A DNA stretch of 64,000 bases from Streptomyces griseus (GCF_900460065.1 NZ_UAVD01000057.1:62001-126000); one strand, 5' to 3'. Positions 18,169-27,642 are shown, counted from the first letter of the stretch. The notes: generated from the sequence alone by a model not told the origin. Numbers and translations are program-made.

Positions 18169-18489
18169 TCAGGCGTCTTCCTCGTCCCAACCCCTCTCCT
18201 GGTCCCGGGACACCTTGGCTCTTTCTCCGCCCAGCGCTTCGTCGCGCACGGTCAACCGCAGCAGCAGCCGGTGCGTACTGGCTCTCTCGATCTTCGCGTC
18301 CCCTCCCACCGAAACGATCCCGAACGTCACCTTCCCCTGTGGGCCCGCCCCCTTGGTCAGCTCGACCTGCAACTCCAGCTCGACTTCATCGATCTCGAAC
18401 CGCAACTGCTGGTCGGAACCAGCGTCCTGCGCCTCCCCCAGCTCCTGCCGCAGCTGCTCCACCGCTTGCGCCAGCCCGATGATCCCCAC
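18169..18489 (-). CDS. trypco2-domain protein
   Basis: A 106-residue protein beginning VGIIGLAQAVEQLRQEL, followed by the strands LRFEIDEVELELQVELTK, KVTFGIVSVGG and HRLLLRLTVRD. This is the trypsin-co-occurring domain 2 pattern, found next to trypsin-like effectors in NTP-dependent conflict systems. The GTG start at 18489 has a strong GGGGAGG site six bases upstream, so longer starts further upstream were rejected. The stop is two bases from the protease-NTPase start, so the pair is co-translated. Its role is probably to bind or adapt the protease; not shown. Confidence 0.8.
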   Translation of the reverse strand: MGIIGLAQAVEQLRQELGEAQDAGSDQQLRFEIDEVELELQVELTKGAGPQGKVTFGIVSVGGDAKIERASTHRLLLRLTVRDEALGGERAKVSRDQERGWDEEDA

Positions 18490-18726
18490 GTCCGTCCTCC
18501 CCCGTCGGCCCCGCCTTCGTGTCTTTCCCCGAACCAGCCATACCCAGCAGGATCCCGCCCGGAACGCGTCACTGTCGATGAGCGGGTGGGCCGGACGAGC
18601 TGCCCTGTCCTCGGACAGCGCCCACAGCGCCCACCGTCCTGACCTCGTGGACATCGCTCCTTACCTTGTTGGCGGGTTGACTCTCGGCGTGGTCGTCTGC
18701 AGGGACCAGTCAACCGATCGACGAGG
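18490..18726. other. upstream region of the conflict operon and IS110
   Basis: It should hold the promoter of the trypco2 operon (minus strand) and the left end of the IS110 element (plus strand). IS110-family elements encode a structured bridge RNA in the noncoding end next to the transposase. I could not delimit the element end or a fold here. Confidence 0.35.
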
Positions 18727-19907
18727 GTGGGTCGGGTGCCCGAGCTCTGGGCGGGGACGGATGCCGGCAAGGCCGCGGATCACTGCACGGTGATCGACAG
18801 GGACGGGACGAAGGCGCTCTCGCGCCGGGTACCCAACAACGAACCCGAACTCCTGGAGCTGGTAGGCGAGGTCCTCGCACGGGCCGAGGACGGTCCGGTG
18901 ACCTGGGCCATCGATGTGAACGTCGGCGGGGGCGCTCTGCTGATGACTCTTCTGGCCAGCCATGGTCAGCGGCTGCTCTACATTCCCGGCCGCACCGTTC
19001 ACCATGCCTCCCGCAGATACCAGGGCGACGGCAAGATCGATGCGAAGGACGCTTACGTCATCGCGGATCAGGCCTGGACGCTTCGGGACGTGCAGCCTCT
19101 GCAGGAGTGGGACGAGATCGCGGTGGACCTGAAGATCCTCACCGCCCGCCGCTACGACCTCGCAGCCGACCGCACACGCGCCATCAACTGGAAGCGGGCA
19201 CAACTGCTCAAGCACTTTCCCGCCCTGGAGCGGGGCTTCGACTACGCCGCCTCCAAGGCGGCACTCGTCCTACTGACCGGCCACCAGTCTCCGCCTGGCC
19301 TGCGCCGGATCGGCTCGAGGCGGCTTGGCCTGGTTGAAGAACCGCAACATCCGTGGCTCCCAGGCCACGGCCGATGCGGCCGTCGCTGCGGCGCAGGCCC
19401 AGCACACCGCCGTGGCCGGGGAGAGAACTGCTGTGGCTGTGGTCAAAACCCCGGCCAGGGGCGGTGTTGGCGCTGGGCGTAGAGATCGCTGTCATCGACG
19501 TGCAGATCACGCTCCGTTTCCGAGAGCACCGTCACGCTGAGGTGGTCCTCGGCATGCCCGGCATGGGCCCGTTGCTGGGGGCTGAGTTCATCGCCTGCAC
19601 CGGCGGAGACACGGACGCCTTCGGCAGCGTGGGCCGACTTGCCGGCGTCGCCGGACTCACACCGGTGCCAAGGGATTCGGACCGGATCAGCGGGAACACG
19701 CGCCGACCACACCGCTACCTTTGCCGACTCCCGCGGGTCTTCTATCTCTCCGCCCAGGTCGCCGCCCGCTTCTGCCTCACCTCCAAGGCCTTCTACGACC
19801 GCGAACGAGCCGGGGGCAAGACCCACAAACAAGCGATCCTCGCCCTCGCCCGCCGTCGCCTCGACGTCCTATGGGCCCTCATCCGCGACCAACGCTGGAC
19901 AGGCTAG
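18727..19907 (+). pseudogene. IS110-family transposase, two frameshifts
   Basis: The N-terminal DEDD RuvC-like domain is readable (ELWAGTDAGKAADH, VTWAIDVNVGGG, KIDAKDAYVIADQ). The coiled middle and the C-terminal Transposase_20 domain with PGMGPLLGAEFIA and the FYLSAQVAARFC region are also present. The frame breaks near 19310 and again near 19458, so no full protein is made unless the reads are wrong. The overall length of about 390 residues is normal for the family. The element lies just upstream of the conflict operon on the opposite strand. Confidence 0.8.
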
Positions 19908-20005
19908 CCACCGCAACGGGGCCTGACCGGCGCCGCATAACGCTGGCCGACCCGGGGAAGGTAGGTTGATCATCAGTCGGCTGGAGGCCGTGGGGAGGAG
20001 CTGCT

Positions 20006-20488
20006 GTGACAGAGATCGAGGTCCCGGCACCTGAGCCCGACTGGCAGCCAGCTGCACAACTGTCCTACCACGCAGGCAAGAACCCCGCTTACCAGTACAG
20101 CGTCTGGGAACACCACGCCCCGATCTTCCAGATGATCGGAGTGCTGGCGCTGTCGGTGCAGCCAGTGGCTCAACGACTACGTCTGCACGTGGAGCGGTCA
20201 TGGGACGGGCTGGACGAGCTCGACGTCGTGCTGTTCCGGCTGAAGGGATTCAGCTTCGCGATCAGTAAGCACGACGGCAATCCAGTGGGGGTCTCGTATG
20301 TCTGGCTGACCGAGCCGCATGAGCAAGCCGACAAGGCCCTGGACACCCTCCTGGAGGTAGTCGGAATCGGGGAGGACGCCGTCGCATTCCGCGGAGATGC
20401 TCACAAGGATCCAGCAGAGCCGACTGCCACGGTGCACGATGCTGGCCGCCAGTCAGGTCCCGGCAGACGGCTGAGGGGTACGGCCTGA
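20006..20488 (+). CDS. hypothetical protein
   Basis: A 160-residue soluble protein of no recognised family. It has a GGGGAGGAG ribosome site five bases before its GTG start. The first 130 residues are well-ordered in character (QYSVWEHHAPIFQM, LDVVLFRLKGFSFAI, VSYVWLTEPHEQAD), and the last 30 are a polar tail. It lies between IS110 and other orphan genes; nothing in context fixes a role. Confidence 0.55.
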   Translation: MTEIEVPAPEPDWQPAAQLSYHAGKNPAYQYSVWEHHAPIFQMIGVLALSVQPVAQRLRLHVERSWDGLDELDVVLFRLKGFSFAISKHDGNPVGVSYVWLTEPHEQADKALDTLLEVVGIGEDAVAFRGDAHKDPAEPTATVHDAGRQSGPGRRLRGTA

Positions 20489-20919
20489 GGTCTACCGCGG
20501 GCAAGAGCCTTACGCCCGGACGCCGCGACATTGGGACGTAGACGGGCCAGGGACCGCCCAGGGGTTCCATCGGCGTGCCGGGTTGCGCTGGCCTCAGTCC
20601 CGTCAGCCCCGTTCGGCAGATGCGGCATCGCCAGCGGCTCCGGAGGCCGTATGGGTGGGGGCGGTAGCCGGTTCTCCGGTGATCACGCGCAGACCGGGTT
20701 CGTGCAGGGGCTGCCACCCCATGATCCGAATCCAGGCCGGCTGGTGACGCGCGCCCACCAGATACATGGGCCGCGTCGTGTTGTAGGCGTGGCGGCGCAG
20801 GTCGGCGGTCCGGTGCCAGAGGTCCTTGACCTGGGGGTCTTCGCAGAGGCGAAGACGTCCGGAGCGCTGGACGCGTCCCAGGGCTGCCCGGTTCACGATC
20901 TTGAAAGGAAGGGAAGGGA
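20489..20919. other. no convincing gene
   Basis: A minus-strand frame at 20603-20896 (97 residues, containing WHRTADLRRHAYNTTRPMY) is protein-like but lacks a ribosome site and a recognised family. Otherwise nothing was seen. Confidence 0.35.
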
Positions 20920-21359
20920 ATGCACATGCTCACCACTGAACACAAGCTTCTGTGCGACACATGCCTTGGGCCGTCGCACTACGACCACGTCACAGCGTCG
21001 ACCGGCTTCCCAGCCCGCAGTACACCGACGACCACATCGTGCGGCGCGGATACGTGGTGGACTTTGCGGGGCACGCCGGTGGCGCCGGGCTCCCCCGAAG
21101 CTGGGTCTTCTTCGCCGACCGGGAGCCGGCCGTGGTCTTCGGTCGTGCCGCCCGTATGTCGGGATACGACGTCAGCCACTACGCGGTCCTTGAGGCCGCC
21201 CGGGAGAACCGGTGGAACGAACGTGCGAGCACCGATGTAGTCACCCTCTACGTCAAGGGCGGATCGGACCTGCGTAACCACACCGCGGAGCGGCTCCTCC
21301 TGGAGCGATGGGTCCGAGGCTGCCGCCCCGACTCCGCCTCCTACGAGGCACCGGACTGA
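20920..21359 (+). pseudogene. hypothetical protein, possibly frameshifted
   Basis: A purine-rich ribosome site (GGAAGGGAAGGGA) precedes ATG 20920, giving MHMLTTEHKLLCDTCLGPSH with a CxxC pair. The better downstream sequence, RGYVVDFAGHAGG, WVFFADREPAVVFGRAARM and AERLLLERWVRG, is in the frame that starts at 20952. One indel between about 20985 and 21020 would join them. Alternatively the gene simply starts at 20952 and is intact at 135 residues. No family recognised. Confidence 0.4.
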
Positions 21360-21590
21360 GCGCTGCCGCTCTGGAGTGCGGCGACCACAGAGATCGTGGA
21401 CACAAGCCAGGGGAGTCGGCAGAAGCGGCCGAAGGGCCACCAGCTGTGCTTGGTGGCCCTTCGGAACGTCACAACCCCGGAAGCTGGCAAGCAGGGGCCG
21501 CACGGGTCTTCACAACTATCTAGTGCCGTATCAGACAACGTTTGCCTGGTCATGGGAGACTGCTCCGTCGACTGGGGGGAGAGTGTGGCC

Positions 21591-22214
21591 GTGGAGACCG
21601 CCAACCGCGCGCTGACGGCGGACGTGATCGCGGCACTGAGGTACTGGCCCAGTGTCATATGGGGAGGTCAGAAGAATCCTCCAGACCCCGTGGACATGAC
21701 CGTCCTGCCGCCCTTCTTCAACGAGGTGCTGCAGGACCTTCCGTGGTGGAACCGCGACTGGAAAGTCGACCGCGTCCAGCCGGGACTTCCCGCAGAGACC
21801 GGGGATCACCGCTGCGATCCCGCCGTAAGGTTCACCGAGGTGTCGATCCCGGGAACGGTCGTCTCCGGCAACGGCGAGAGCCTGCCGTTCGTCGCGAAAG
21901 TCGGGTTCACGGGCGACCGGCTGATCCGCCTCCAAGTCAAGATCGGTGACGTTGTCATCGGCGATGCCGTTGCCCCTGCCGGGCGGTCGGAGCCGCATCC
22001 GTTCGGACGGATGCTTACCGGTTTGATGGACCTGCGCGGGATTCCGGTCAGGGAGATGGCCAGGGCCGCCGGACTGTCGATGTCCACCATCCACATGCTC
22101 CGCCGCGGGCACAACCCGGATCTGCTGCAGGCCCGCCTGATCGCCGGGATCCTGGACATGTCCGAAGCGGACGTCAGAGTCATCGCCGGACTCGACGACG
22201 GCAGTACGCAGTAG
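21591..22214 (+). CDS. hypothetical protein with C-terminal HTH
   Basis: A 207-residue protein. The N-terminal 140 residues match no family I know. The C-terminal 65 residues form an XRE-like helix-turn-helix (LMDLRGIPVREMARAAGLSM, then STIHMLRRGHNPD) with a following helix pair. GTG 21591 is preferred because GGGGGGAGAG lies seven bases upstream; ATG 21552 in the same frame lacks a ribosome site. It may be the regulator of the small orphan cluster at 20.0-22.2 kb. Confidence 0.6.
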   Translation: METANRALTADVIAALRYWPSVIWGGQKNPPDPVDMTVLPPFFNEVLQDLPWWNRDWKVDRVQPGLPAETGDHRCDPAVRFTEVSIPGTVVSGNGESLPFVAKVGFTGDRLIRLQVKIGDVVIGDAVAPAGRSEPHPFGRMLTGLMDLRGIPVREMARAAGLSMSTIHMLRRGHNPDLLQARLIAGILDMSEADVRVIAGLDDGSTQ

Positions 22215-22254
22215 CTGATAGGTGGCGGCGTCACGATGCGGCCTTGGCGCTGCG

Positions 22255-22637
22255 TCAAGCTACGTTCGCCCTGGTAACCAATTCGCGTAGGCGCTTGTCC
22301 TCGGCGTGCTTGTTCCGCCAGATGATGTAGCGGCGGATCATGCTGCCCTGGGCCTTGTGACTGGCATGGTCGGTGCCGTCGAGGGCGAAGTAGCGCAGAG
22401 CTGTGAACTGGGCCTCGATCCGGTTGAGCCATGAGCTGTTGGTCGGGGTGCAGGCGATCTCGACGTTGTTCGCCGCCGCCCACGTGCCGACCCGCTGGCA
22501 GCGCTTGGTCGTCAGGTGCGGCGAGTAGTTGTCGCAGACGATCGCGATGCGCACGTCCGCCGGGTGCAGCGAGCGCAGGTAGCGGCAGAACTCCAGGAAC
22601 TTGGAACGGTTCTTGGTCTTCTTGACGTGGCCGTAGA
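22255..22637 (-). pseudogene. IS630-family transposase, C-terminal half
   Basis: This half encodes the DDE_3 core: YGHVKKTKNRSKFLEF, RIAIVCDNYSPH with the second catalytic Asp, and NSSWLNRIEAQFTALRYF with the catalytic Glu. The final RANVA then stops. It is separated from its own N-terminal half (25468-26213) by an IS21-type element. Joining 25468 to 22642 across one copy of the 5-base duplication restores KDQLYGH in frame. Confidence 0.9.
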
Positions 22638-22642
22638 GCTGG
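22638..22642. repeat. target-site duplication, left copy
   Basis: GCTGG directly left of the IS21-type element; an identical copy follows the right end at 25463-25467. Together they mark the insertion point in the IS630 gene. Confidence 0.85.
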
Positions 22643-22762
22643 TGTCGGCGTACTTCTCTGAGTGCTCCGGCAAGTACAGACAAACGTGCACCACTTGGCA
22701 GTCGCAAGGTGGTTGTGACTGGTTGGTCGTGGGCAGCGTCGGACGTCTCTGAGGGGACTGTC

Positions 22763-23128
22763 ATGATCTCGACCATGGATGAGATCACCGAGGTTTTGAG
22801 GCGGGAGTTCGACGCCGAGGAGGGGAGCTTCCTGCTGCGGCTGCGTGGGGATCTGGAATGGGATCGGGCTGCATTCACCCGTCTGGAACGTGCGATGCGG
22901 GCCGCATGCGAAAAATCGCAGTCAGACCAGAAGCTCAATCGGTGGGTCGCTGAAGGGTTCTATGAGGTCGCGACCTGGGTTCCGTCGTGGACGTCGCACC
23001 CGAACTTCCCAAGGCCGACGCCCGACGCCTACTTCGAGGACTGCATAGAGCGGATTGGGGATCTTGCCAACTGGTTCTTCCGGGGCTGGCACGACTACTC
23101 CGAAGGCCATGTCTGGACTGACCTGTGA
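22763..23128 (+). CDS. passenger hypothetical protein in IS21 element
   Basis: A 121-residue soluble protein (MISTMDEITEVLRREFDAE at the start, rich in Trp near the end: WFFRGWHDYSEGHVW). It has a GAGGGGA ribosome site and is convergent with istB, 18 bases from its stop. It lies wholly inside the inverted repeats of the IS21-type element, so it moves with it. The family is not recognised; the size and acidity resemble small immunity or anti-defence proteins, but that is speculation. Confidence 0.7.
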   Translation: MISTMDEITEVLRREFDAEEGSFLLRLRGDLEWDRAAFTRLERAMRAACEKSQSDQKLNRWVAEGFYEVATWVPSWTSHPNFPRPTPDAYFEDCIERIGDLANWFFRGWHDYSEGHVWTDL

Positions 23129-23146
23129 AGACTCCCGGAAGCTTGG

Positions 23147-23920
23147 TCAGGCGGCGTCGTCCCGGTCGCGTTCGATGGCGGCAAGTCGGTTCTTGAGCCG
23201 GTAGCTGGGGCCGTTGATAGAGATCACGTCGCAGTGGTGCAGGAGGCGGTCGAGGATGGCGGTGGCCAGGACCTCGTCACCGAACACCTGTCCCCATTCA
23301 CTGAAGGTCTTGTTCAAGGTCAGGATGATCGAGCCCTTTTCGTAGCGCTTTGAGATGACCTGGAAGACCAGGTTGGCCTCAGCTCGTTCGAGGGGCTGGT
23401 AGCCTACCTCATCGACCACGAGAACCGCTGGCCGGAGGTAGCTGCCGAGCTTGCTGGTCAGCCGCCCTGCGGCCTCGGCGGTCTTGAGGTTGCGGACCAT
23501 GTCGTCGAGGCTGGTGAAGTAGATCGAGTATCCGGCCCGGCAGGCGGCGACCGCGAGAGCGACGGCGATGTGCGTCTTGCCCACTCCTGGCGGCCCGAGC
23601 AGGGCGGCGTTGGCTTTGGCCTCGACGAACGACAACGTGGCGAGGTCCTTGGCCTTGCGCGGGTCAAGTTCGGGCTGGAATGAGAAGTCGTAGTCGTCCA
23701 GCGTCTTGTGGTGCGGCAGCTTCGAGATCCGCAGACCGGTGCGGAAGCGGCGGCCTTCACGGACGGCGAGTTCTTCGGAGAGGACCAGGTCGATGAAGTC
23801 GAGGTAGCCCATCTTGGCCTCGTCGGCCCGCTGGGCGTATTGCGTCAGGGCCTCGGCCAGGTGCGGCAGGCCAAGCTTGCCGGCCGTGTTGCGGATGCGG
23901 GTGGAGACCAGCTCGCTCAA
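23147..23920 (-). CDS. istB: IS21-family helper ATPase IstB
   Basis: A 257-residue AAA+ ATPase with Walker A GPPGVGKTH and Walker B VLVVDEVGY, of normal IstB length. IstB binds target DNA and activates the IstA transposase. The start overlaps the istA stop by four bases (ATGA), the usual translational coupling in IS21 elements. It appears intact. Confidence 0.95.
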   Translation of the reverse strand: MSELVSTRIRNTAGKLGLPHLAEALTQYAQRADEAKMGYLDFIDLVLSEELAVREGRRFRTGLRISKLPHHKTLDDYDFSFQPELDPRKAKDLATLSFVEAKANAALLGPPGVGKTHIAVALAVAACRAGYSIYFTSLDDMVRNLKTAEAAGRLTSKLGSYLRPAVLVVDEVGYQPLERAEANLVFQVISKRYEKGSIILTLNKTFSEWGQVFGDEVLATAILDRLLHHCDVISINGPSYRLKNRLAAIERDRDDAA

Positions 23921-25338
23921 GACGTTTCCTTCGTGCTCGGCTTGGTGGTGAAGGGGCGGGTGCCGGTCAGCTCGTCATAGACCGACAAAGGCCGGCGGCT
24001 GACCTCGACCTGGGTGACCGCGGTCCGGTTCAGCAGGGCAGCCAGCGGCCCTGCCTGCGAGCCCAGGGCGTCGTGGCGGCGGGGTCGTGGCAGGCCCCCG
24101 TCACCGGTGGTGACGCGGCGGCCGACTCCCGTCGGCAGGCCGTCCCAGTGCTTCTCGTCCACGATCCGGGCGCCTCGGCCGACAGCCCTCGGGTGGGTGG
24201 CCAGCAGTGTTTCGCCAGTGCGATCGGGGGCGGTGGCATGCAGCATGATCTGGGACTTCGTGGCCCTGACTTCAACCAGCTGTCGGGGGCGGACCTTGCG
24301 GGCCGGCACCGAGTAGAGATTCGCGTCGAAGGCGATGAGGCAGTCCTTGCCGACGTGGCGGAGATGCCGCTGAGTGACCACGTAGGGCGTTTGCGGCAGT
24401 GGGCGGAGGGCCACGTGGTCGCGGATCGCGCGGAGACCGATGACCTCGCCGTGGGTTCCGTGCACCTTCGCCCGCCGCAACGGCACCCAGGCGGTGAATG
24501 CGGCGTTGAGTTCCTCGATGGAGGAGAAGGCCCGTCCGGACAGGACGTGGTCGCGGACGATCAATACTTGCCTCTCGACCCGGCCTTTGCCCGTGGGCCG
24601 GTAGGCGGCCAGGACGTCGGGATCGAAGTCGTAGTGCCCGGCGAAGGCGACGGCCTCTGGATGAAGAGGGACGGCTTCACCTGGTGCGACGTGCCGACGG
24701 ACCACCGTTTTGGTGCGGTCGTAGACGATCGACATCGGGACACCACCAAAGTGCGCGAACGCCTGACGATGGCAGTCGAAGAAGGTGGCCAGGTCCTGGC
24801 TGGCGGTGAAGCAACAGAACGGATCGCGCGAGTAGGACAAGGTCATGTGGAAGGAGTAGACCTTCGGGATCCCGACATGGGCGAGGATCCTGCCCTCGTC
24901 TCCCCAGTCGACTTGGGCCTGGGCACCGGGGACCACCTCGAACCTGCGGTGCAGACCCGCCAGTTCACTCGGGCTGATGCCCAGTTCCTGCGCGATGCGG
25001 GGCCGGGCTTCCTGCAAGTACATCTTGATCCGCTGGTAGCTGCCGGTGAACCCGTACTCGGCCGCCAGCCGCTCGTGGATCACGGCCCCCTTGAGCAGGA
25101 TCTCGGCCCGCAGCATTGCGTCGATCAACGGCGCGACCTCATCCACCACCCGCCGGAACGGCTGCCCGTTGGGAGCCCTTCGCGGCGGCGCGACCGGCGT
25201 CTCGCCTGACAGGTACTTGGCGACCGTGCGCCGGTTCATCCCGGTCTCCTTCGCGATCTCCCGCAGGCTCATCGCGCCGGACTCATACAGACCGCGAAAA
25301 CGCCTCAGCTCCAACCAGCGATGCGGGTCCAATACCAC
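23917..25338 (-). CDS. istA: IS21-family transposase IstA
   Basis: A 473-residue transposase. It has an N-terminal HTH (SLREIAKETGMNRRTVAKYL), a DDE integrase core with QVDWGDEG (first Asp), SIVYDRTKT (second Asp) and GKGRVERQ (Glu), and a C-terminal Mu-type beta domain near LYSVPARKVRPRQLVEV. It appears intact and sits about 110 bases from the right inverted repeat. With istB it should mobilise the element. Confidence 0.95.
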   Translation of the reverse strand: MVLDPHRWLELRRFRGLYESGAMSLREIAKETGMNRRTVAKYLSGETPVAPPRRAPNGQPFRRVVDEVAPLIDAMLRAEILLKGAVIHERLAAEYGFTGSYQRIKMYLQEARPRIAQELGISPSELAGLHRRFEVVPGAQAQVDWGDEGRILAHVGIPKVYSFHMTLSYSRDPFCCFTASQDLATFFDCHRQAFAHFGGVPMSIVYDRTKTVVRRHVAPGEAVPLHPEAVAFAGHYDFDPDVLAAYRPTGKGRVERQVLIVRDHVLSGRAFSSIEELNAAFTAWVPLRRAKVHGTHGEVIGLRAIRDHVALRPLPQTPYVVTQRHLRHVGKDCLIAFDANLYSVPARKVRPRQLVEVRATKSQIMLHATAPDRTGETLLATHPRAVGRGARIVDEKHWDGLPTGVGRRVTTGDGGLPRPRRHDALGSQAGPLAALLNRTAVTQVEVSRRPLSVYDELTGTRPFTTKPSTKETS

Positions 25339-25462
25339 TCTCGCCGCCCTCCGCCGACCCCGAACAGGACGACAGAAGACTCGCGCGACACCGACGTCAC
25401 CGCATCAAGAACGGTGCACTTTCATCCGTACGCGGTGGTGCACGTTCACTTGTACGCCGACA

Positions 25463-25467
25463 GCTGG
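25463..25467. repeat. target-site duplication, right copy
   Basis: GCTGG directly right of the IS21-type element, matching 22638-22642. Confidence 0.85.
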
Positions 25468-26213
25468 TCCTTGGCGAGGTCGTAGGCGGCGAACAGGTGC
25501 CTCACCCCGTGCGGGCGGGTGTAGGTCGCCCGTCGGCGGGGCCGGGGTTCACGCCCGGGGTCCTTGTGTCGTCCGCCGCGTTCGGCCCACTGCCGGCCGG
25601 GGTGGGGCTGGAGATTGAGCGGCCCGAACTCGTCCAGGCAGAAGACGACTTCGGGCTCACCTTCCTCGGGTATGACCTCGCCGTCGGCGATCGCGTAGAG
25701 GTGCTCGACACGGGCCTTCTTGGCCGCGTAGTCCGGGTCGCGGGAGGTCTTCCAGGTCTTCACGCGTTGAAAGGAGATGCCCTCCTCGCGGAGCAGGACC
25801 CGAAGGCCCTCGTGGCTGATGTCGTCGACCACCCCCTCGGCGACCAGGAAGTCGGCCAGCTTGGCCAGGCTCCAGGTCGAGAACGGCAGGCCGTGCTCGG
25901 CCGGCTTATACTTCGCGATCTTCTTGATCTCCCGGCGCTCGGGCAGGGTGAACGTCCTCGGCCGCCCGCCCCTGTATTTCGGGTAGAGTGCCTCGAAGCC
26001 GTCGGCATTGAAGTTGTGGATCACGTCGCGGACCCGGTCCGCGCTGGTGAACGTCACCTCAGCGATCTTCGCCGCCGGCATGCGCTGAGCGGACAGCAGC
26101 ACCATCTGGGCCCGCCGCTAGGTCACCACCGACCCAGTGCCCCGGCGGACGATCCGCAGCAGCCGTCTTCCCTCGTCGTCATCGATCTCACGGACCTGCA
26201 CGCGTTCAGCCAC
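25468..26213 (-). pseudogene. IS630-family transposase, N-terminal half with nonsense codon
   Basis: Starting from GTG 26213, the frame gives VQVREIDDDEGRRLLRIVRR and VVT, then a TAG where relatives have Trp, then RRAQMVLLSAQ. It continues through the HTH and LYPKYRGGRPRTFTLPER to the first DDE Asp (VVFCLDEFGPLNL). It ends at the IS21 insertion after DLAKDQL. The nonsense codon alone would inactivate it, so the IS630 copy may have been dead before or after IS21 entered. Confidence 0.85.
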
Positions 26214-26217
26214 GTGA

Positions 26218-27642
26218 TCATTCTGGCCGTCCGGTGCCGCCCGGCGCAGCAACCGGGCGACACGTCACGACGGGGCGAACGTTGCCTGCTGCGGCACTAG
26301 CAGGTTCGTCGAGAGACCGCCGACGGTAGTGGCTACGCCGGGCTGTTGCCTGGTGGCGTCTGCGCCAGATGGACCAGTGCAGCAGCCTGGCTGCGGTCGC
26401 GGCTGGCGGGGCGAAGACCGCGGTGAGCAGATGGCGGATCTCGGGGACGGTCAGGGAGATCGGGTCGCCGTCCTGAGTCGGAAAGTACCGGCCAGCGGGT
26501 CGGCCGGGGCCGCGTCGGCGGCGACGGCGGTCAGGAAGGCCAGGGCGAGCATGGCGAGAGTGATGTGCCGGTGCCACGATGTCCAGTGCCTGACCTGATA
26601 GTGGTCGAGTCCGACCTGGCCCTTGGCGGCCTGGAAACACTCCTCGATGCTCCAGCGGACACCAGCGACGCGGACGAGTTCGGCCAGTGTCGCGGTGGTG
26701 GATGACCAGCACAGGTAGAAGGCGAGTTCGCCGGTGGTCCGGTTGCGGCGGATCAGCAGGTGGCGGTGACTTCCGGTGCCGATGTGGATCCAGGCCCAGT
26801 CGTAGTGACGGTAGCCTTTTCGCGCCTCTTCTGGCGCTGTGTCGTTGCCAGGCCGCGGCGGGCAGGCGCCCGGCGACGGTGTCCGCGCGGACTGTGGTGC
26901 GGCCGTGATTGATCCTCACCCGGGCCGAGCAGGCGACGGCCAGCACGTAGCCGGTGCCGCGTGCTTCCAGAACGGTCCGCAGGCGGGGGCCCTGGCCGTA
27001 GGCTTCGTCGCCGGTCACCCAGGAGTCGGCGATCCCGGCGTCCAGCGCGGCGGTGATCATCTCCCCGGCCAGGCGGGGCTTGGTCGCGAACTCCACCGTC
27101 TCGAGTATTCCTGCCTCACGGCGGCGCTCGGGATCGGTGCTCCAGGAATGCTCGGGCAGGTAGAGCCGACGGTCGATCAGGGCCCGGCCCCGGGTGGTGG
27201 CCAGGGAGAGGAACACGCCGACCTGGGCGTTCTCGATGCGTCCGGCGGTGCCCGTGTACTGCCTCTGCACTCCCGCCGAGGACCGGCCCTTCTTCAGGAA
27301 ACCGGTCTCGTCGACGACGAGAACAGCATCGTCGGTGCCGAGGTGTTCGGCGGCGTAGGAACGCAGGTCGTCGCGGACCGCATCGGCGTCCCATCGGGCA
27401 TACCTCAGCAGGCGCTGCAGGGGCCCGGGCCGCTTATGCCCCGCTCGTTCGGCCAGCTGCCAGCAGTTCTTCCGCTCGACGCCCGCCAGTAGCCCGACCA
27501 GGTAGGAACGGGCCGCCGCCCGGGACTCAACGCGCCCGAACCTGGCCGCGATCCGGGCCATGACCTGGTCGAACATCGCCCGCCACCGGTCAGGGTCTAC
27601 GCTATGGCCTGCCGCCACCGCACGATCTTCGGCAGTGCACAC
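26218..27642 (-). pseudogene. IS701-family transposase, frame disrupted
   Basis: The N-terminal half is a good IS701 (DDE_5) transposase: DDAVLVVDETGFLKKG with the first Asp, RQYTGTAGRIENAQVGVFL, and SWVTGDEAYGQ with the second. Near 26826 an extra A in a run of four shifts the frame. The other frame continues with YRHYDWAWIHIGTGSH and further typical sequence. The original frame resumes at about 26500 with FPTQDGDPISLTVPEIRHLL. Two compensating indels leave a scrambled middle that includes the catalytic Glu region, so the protein should be dead. Confidence 0.8.

Larger units (their letters stand above)
22643..25462 (-). mobile_element. complete IS21-family element with passenger gene
   Basis: A 2820-bp element. 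Its ends are perfect 11-bp inverted repeats (TGTCGGCGTAC at the left, GTACGCCGACA at the right) with a further shared AACGTGCACCAC inside each end. It is flanked by the direct repeat GCTGG at 22638-22642 and 25463-25467. It carries istA and istB on the minus strand and, unusually, an extra gene on the plus strand at 22763. The intact genes, perfect ends and clean duplication point to a recent insertion into an IS630 transposase gene. Confidence 0.9.

Noticed and set aside
18490..18654. Longer start for the trypco2 protein
   Set aside because: The extra residues are Arg-rich and unlike the domain; GTG 18489 has a strong ribosome site and begins at the domain.
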